DNA from: Styela clava
Taxonomy: Eukaryota > Chordata > Ascidiacea > Stolidobranchia > Styelidae
Reading direction: 5' to 3'
Length of the DNA stretch: 64,000 nt
Assembly: GCF_964204865.1 (NCBI RefSeq)
Contig: NC_135258.1
Location: forward strand, 7,989,001-8,053,000
The notes below the pieces were generated by a model. That model was not told where the DNA came from and made no database searches. It was given only the letters and a program-made list of their open reading frames with translations. The first letter of the stretch is position 1, and every line of letters begins with the position of its first letter. A program made the translations under genes and the position numbers. Of this stretch, positions 60,536-64,000 are shown piece by piece.

Positions 60536-61217
60536 CGTCAAGTAATATAACATGCAGACATTATTTCCATGAAATTAGAGCTTTATTTTTCTACATATCT
60601 GTTTACAATGTAGGTGCCAATTATTTTCTGGTGCTGGAACAATCATTTGTCCCTTTAACTTGTAATTTCAATGACATTATTGCTTCCGTAACGCATCACA
60701 ATTGACTGTACAAGCTAATCACGGTATAGCTACGTGATGCGTTTTCCTCGGCGTCTAAGTTCCCTTCAATTACATTTTACTATTCTATCACGGCGTGACT
60801 ACATAGTCACCAGTTCATCTGAAAACCAATTACTAATTAGCTTCAGAATATTACTCAATACCTTTATTTTACGTGTAACAAATCGCAACTTCATATACAT
60901 CAGTGGTTGGATTCAAAATTTTATGAACAGGTTCTCTTTTGTATTAAACTCACTAATAAATAATTAGCTCTTTCAGACAATGTGATTGTCTTTACGTGAG
61001 TCACATTAATATGGCACGCTTTACATAAATCAATACATAACTTTCGAAGCATCAAATATAACGGTAGTTGTCAGCTGCGGCGGCCCTTAACCATTTGCTA
61101 CGCCCGTCTAACGTCTAAAAACAACGTGTTCTCTGATTACCACGACATTCAGGAACGGCCTTGTGCGAGCTCATGTAAACCCCATGAAACCCACCACTGG
61201 TTTTCACCGGTTCTGCT

Positions 61218-61468
61218 GAAAACCTGGATCTTTTGTATAAAGACCCCGCCAAATAAACATCCCCGCCTACGCTCGAAATAAAAAAAATTAATAATTATCC
61301 AGTTAGGTTTTGGGTTAGGGTTAGGAATGCGGATGGCACTGAAAATTCAAATTTCAAAATCATTGTTAACACCAGCTGGATAATTACTAATTTGTCATTA
61401 AAAAACGTAGCGGAGGTGTTTTTCTCAATTCGGGGGCGGGAGCTTTGTATAAAAGATCCGGAAACCTT
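61218..61468 (+). mobile_element. MITE with long inverted ends, about 250 bp
   Basis: The left arm GGATCTTTTGTATAAAGACC, continuing CCGCCTACGCT and AATAATTATCCAG, pairs with the right arm, whose reverse complement reads GGATCTTTTATACAAAGCTC, then CCTCCGCTACG and GTAATTATCCAG. The arms are roughly 80-100 bp with small indels. A decayed relative is at 10835-11075. Confidence 0.65.
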
Positions 61469-62972
61469 TGACTTATTAGCTTCAGAATATTATTCAAAAC
61501 CTACATCTTACGTGTAACCAAACGATCCTTCACGCATATGCAGTGTCACTTGTCACCGCTAAATTTCTTACGGCTCTTATTTCTAAGACATTAGGAAATA
61601 ACGAAAGTGGGACAAGGGTGGCAATGATGATTGGGTTACGTTAGTTTGCAATTGAGTTTTAATAATTCTATTAGATAATAGGATCTGAAAATCGAGCGTC
61701 ATAAATTTATTTTCACAAAACACTTTCTAAATTAATCTTAAATAACTGGTTTTGATAGGGTCCAAGGTACATTGTTATAAGATGTTTTCGCTTTCGTTCT
61801 GCAATGAGTTTCTGGGTCAGAATTTTCATTACCACGCGCACTTTCTAATATTACACACTTACCGTCCGTGTGCACCCACGGAATGAAGTTTTCTGTGATT
61901 CATGGTTAGACAGAGGTATCAAGAAGGAGGCGCTGACGTGACTCGGTTGATCTACATCGTTACAGGAAGCAACTACATATGAGGTAATAACCGTTACATT
62001 GTGTGGAGATATTAGAACGCGCGATTAAAACCGTGTGTTGCTTGTCCTGAAGCTCAGTGTAAATGTCTGTCTCGTGGTGGTAGTGTCTGAGTTCGTTCGA
62101 TTCGAATTAGGGAATTTTAATATACCTGAGGTAAACAACTCTATAAATGAGGTTTTAGTACCTCAAAATAGGCGGAAATGCTACGTTTTTATATATTTAT
62201 AAATGACGAATTTATTAATTAAAATAATTTCATCGTGCTTGCGAATATGAGCACAAATGCCAAAGAACGGCGTTTCAAACATAGTTTATGACATTTCTAG
62301 GACGAGATATTCACAGAGATTTTATTATATGACCAATTTTATCTTATTATTGGACACGTTTCAAAATTTTGTTGTTATTATTATTATTTGTCTCCATCAT
62401 TTTTTTTTTTTAAATTGCTTTTCTCTTTGACTACTGGACCAATTGCTTTGAAATTGAGTGAGTAAAGATTAATTTTTTTGCCAGAAGGCTAATACTTTTA
62501 TTTATTTCTAAATTTCGCATGAAATCTGATATTTCGTCTAAAATTTCGCTGTATTATTTTATCCATGAGAACACTGGCTGTTCGGTTTGATTCTGTAAAT
62601 TATTTCTACTCGAAATTCGGAATTTGTTGTGGGTACCGGTGGCGTCAACGGTAAATACTGCTTCGCTCTGGTTAACGTGTCCATATATTTGAGCACAGCT
62701 CTTTTGTTGGATTTTTTTATCCTAAATCAAGAATTTTGGAAATTTTGTCGAATGTTTTCTACCAGAAGTTGCAATGACCACACTGGCGGAAAACGGTTTG
62801 ATTATATGTTTCGGAAAGTTTGAGCGTATCTCAATTCTAATACAATATTTCTGTTTAAAGCGAAACTTCCGAACAAAAGCAAGCATCGTTTGTGTAATCG
62901 TTAGAGCATATTTGATGTCATAAAAATTGATATCGTTTTGACAGTTTAATTCCTACATTTCATAACTAAACA

Positions 62973-63749
62973 ATGGCAACCGAAGCATCTGGAATGTGGG
63001 ATTCAACGACTACTTTGGATCCAGGTCCTCATCCCGTAATTATCACTACGACAAAGCACTGGTGGATCCCGCAAGTAGAAATTCCTTTCCTGATATTGAT
63101 AATACTGGTTGGTTTGATTGGAAACATCAGCATCATCGGCGCGATTGTCCTTGAAAAGAAATTGAAGGTTCAAATTTTATTTTTACATTCATAGTTAATT
63201 ACAAAATCTTTGCAAAGTGGAATGGGAATGAGATAAGAATAGGCTATATATAATAGAGAAGGATATTATTGCTTATTCGTTCTCGAATTATAGATCTCGC
63301 ACCGCCGGTTTTAGATGTGTATAATTTCCATCAAGTTTGAGCTCTTGCTGGACATTGGACATGAAGAAAATAATCGTTTTATAAGAATAATTGTGTTTAC
63401 TGATATTGAGACAATCACTGACATATATATATATCCTTATTTGCATACGTAATAAATCGATATAAATTCGTCAAAATTTGATGAAATCATCAAATTGTGA
63501 ATTACTCGGACTCATTTCCATTCGTGAACCTAATGTCATGATTTTATTTTAGTTTGTCGGAAATGCATTCATCGTGAATCTTGCAGTCGCTGATTTAATA
63601 GTGACTGCTTATGTTGTACCGGGGATTCTCGCCAACGAAATCGCAGACAAGAATCTGTTCTCGCTCGGAGCCTGCAATTTCACTGCACTTATTGTTTCTG
63701 TCAGTTGCTTGGCTTCGATGTACAGTCTTATGTGCGTCGCGATCAACAG
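62973..63749 (+). CDS. class A (rhodopsin-like) GPCR, first two exons; truncated by window end
   Basis: Exon 1 (62973-63167, 65 codons) encodes a short extracellular N terminus and TM1 (IPFLILIILVGLIGNISIIG, with the conserved GN pair). Exon 2 (63553-63749) starts in phase 0 and encodes FVGNAFIVNLAVADLIVTAY (TM2 with the LAxAD motif), an extracellular loop with the conserved Cys (GACNFTA) and TM3 ending SLMCVAINR. The next codon should complete NRY, a variant of the DRY motif as in melatonin-type receptors. The donor after exon 1 (AAG|GTTCAA) is weak, but the phase and the KLKFVGN join fit. Later exons (TM4-TM7) are beyond the window. The ligand cannot be inferred. Confidence 0.85.
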
Positions 63750-64000
63750 GTATTGCAATTAAATGTATCATAAATATGTTTTAGTGTAAATAATCGTAAA
63801 ATGAGATAGAAAATAGTTTTCTATTTATGCCCTAATAAGTTTTATATAAATGTAAGCAAAAATTGCAATATAAGGTTAGTGAAATGTATTATTTATTGAT
63901 AAAACTGCTTTATATGAATTGTCTATATTCTGAAATCACAGGAGTGCATAGCGTAATTGACGCGATTATAGCACTTGTTAGAGTGTAAATTGTTGTACAA

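Larger units (their letters stand above)
56977..62972. other. intergenic between MS4A-like gene and GPCR
   Basis: Six kilobases of AT-rich DNA without a supported gene. Recognised contents are the interspersed repeat at 58123-58480, a MITE at 60336-60535 and another at 61218-61468. Frames of 60-80 codons in this stretch show no family motifs. The stretch just upstream of 62973 is presumably 5' UTR or promoter of the GPCR, with no clear TATA box. Confidence 0.5.

Noticed and set aside
1-64000. CRISPR array, operon or other prokaryotic feature
   Set aside because: None seen; genes are spliced with GT/AG introns, TATA boxes and AATAAA signals, which indicates an animal nuclear genome.

Overview
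The window is AT-rich animal nuclear DNA with spliced genes, GT/AG introns of about 100-1,400 bp, many short inverted-repeat transposons and a tRNA-derived SINE-like sequence. The dominant content is a cluster of small secreted ficolin-like lectin genes (signal peptide, eight Gly-X-Y triplets, short coiled coil, fibrinogen C-terminal domain). A tunicate (ascidian) is the most likely source by inference from gene content and compactness; no species can be named from sequence alone.

Layout. 1-7,082 (+): two direct units with a 4,419-bp period, carrying fibrinogen-domain exons but no signal-peptide/collagen exon. The overlap (1-2,663 and 4,420-7,082) looks base-identical. 7,083-12,534: decayed cluster sequence, including a doubly deleted lectin relic at about 9,902-10,379, and foldback elements. 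12,535-15,798 (+): a complete six-exon 2-oxoglutarate/Fe(II) dioxygenase gene. 17,602-52,242 (-): six head-to-tail lectin genes, here called M1 (17.6-21.5 kb), M2 (24.6-27.7), M3 (31.0-34.2), M4 (37.6-40.8), M5 (43.7-46.9) and M6 (49.0-52.2). M2, M3 and M4 lie in three tandem units of about 6.6 kb. M3 and M4 encode nearly identical proteins, while M2 is broken by a 4-bp frameshift and a lost splice donor. M5 and M6 form another related pair sharing upstream 190-bp degenerate tandem repeats. 52.3-56 kb: decayed cluster flank that is homologous, in inverted orientation, to 7.8-10 kb. 56,054-56,704 (+): a four-transmembrane MS4A/CD20-like protein in one exon. 62,973-end (+): the first two exons of a class A GPCR.

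Intact M genes share one six-exon plan with identical phases: exon 1 (signal, Cys-rich stretch, collagen triplets, coiled coil), then five exons dividing the fibrinogen domain after motifs GGGW-I, FWL-G, AKY-G and SGNA-G. Products are predicted to be secreted, disulfide-linked trimers or higher oligomers that bind acetylated sugars on microbes, as known for ficolins and tachylectin-5. The family is expanding here by tandem and inverted duplication, with some copies decaying. The transposon content of the introns (three insertions shared only by M2-M4) independently records the order of duplication.
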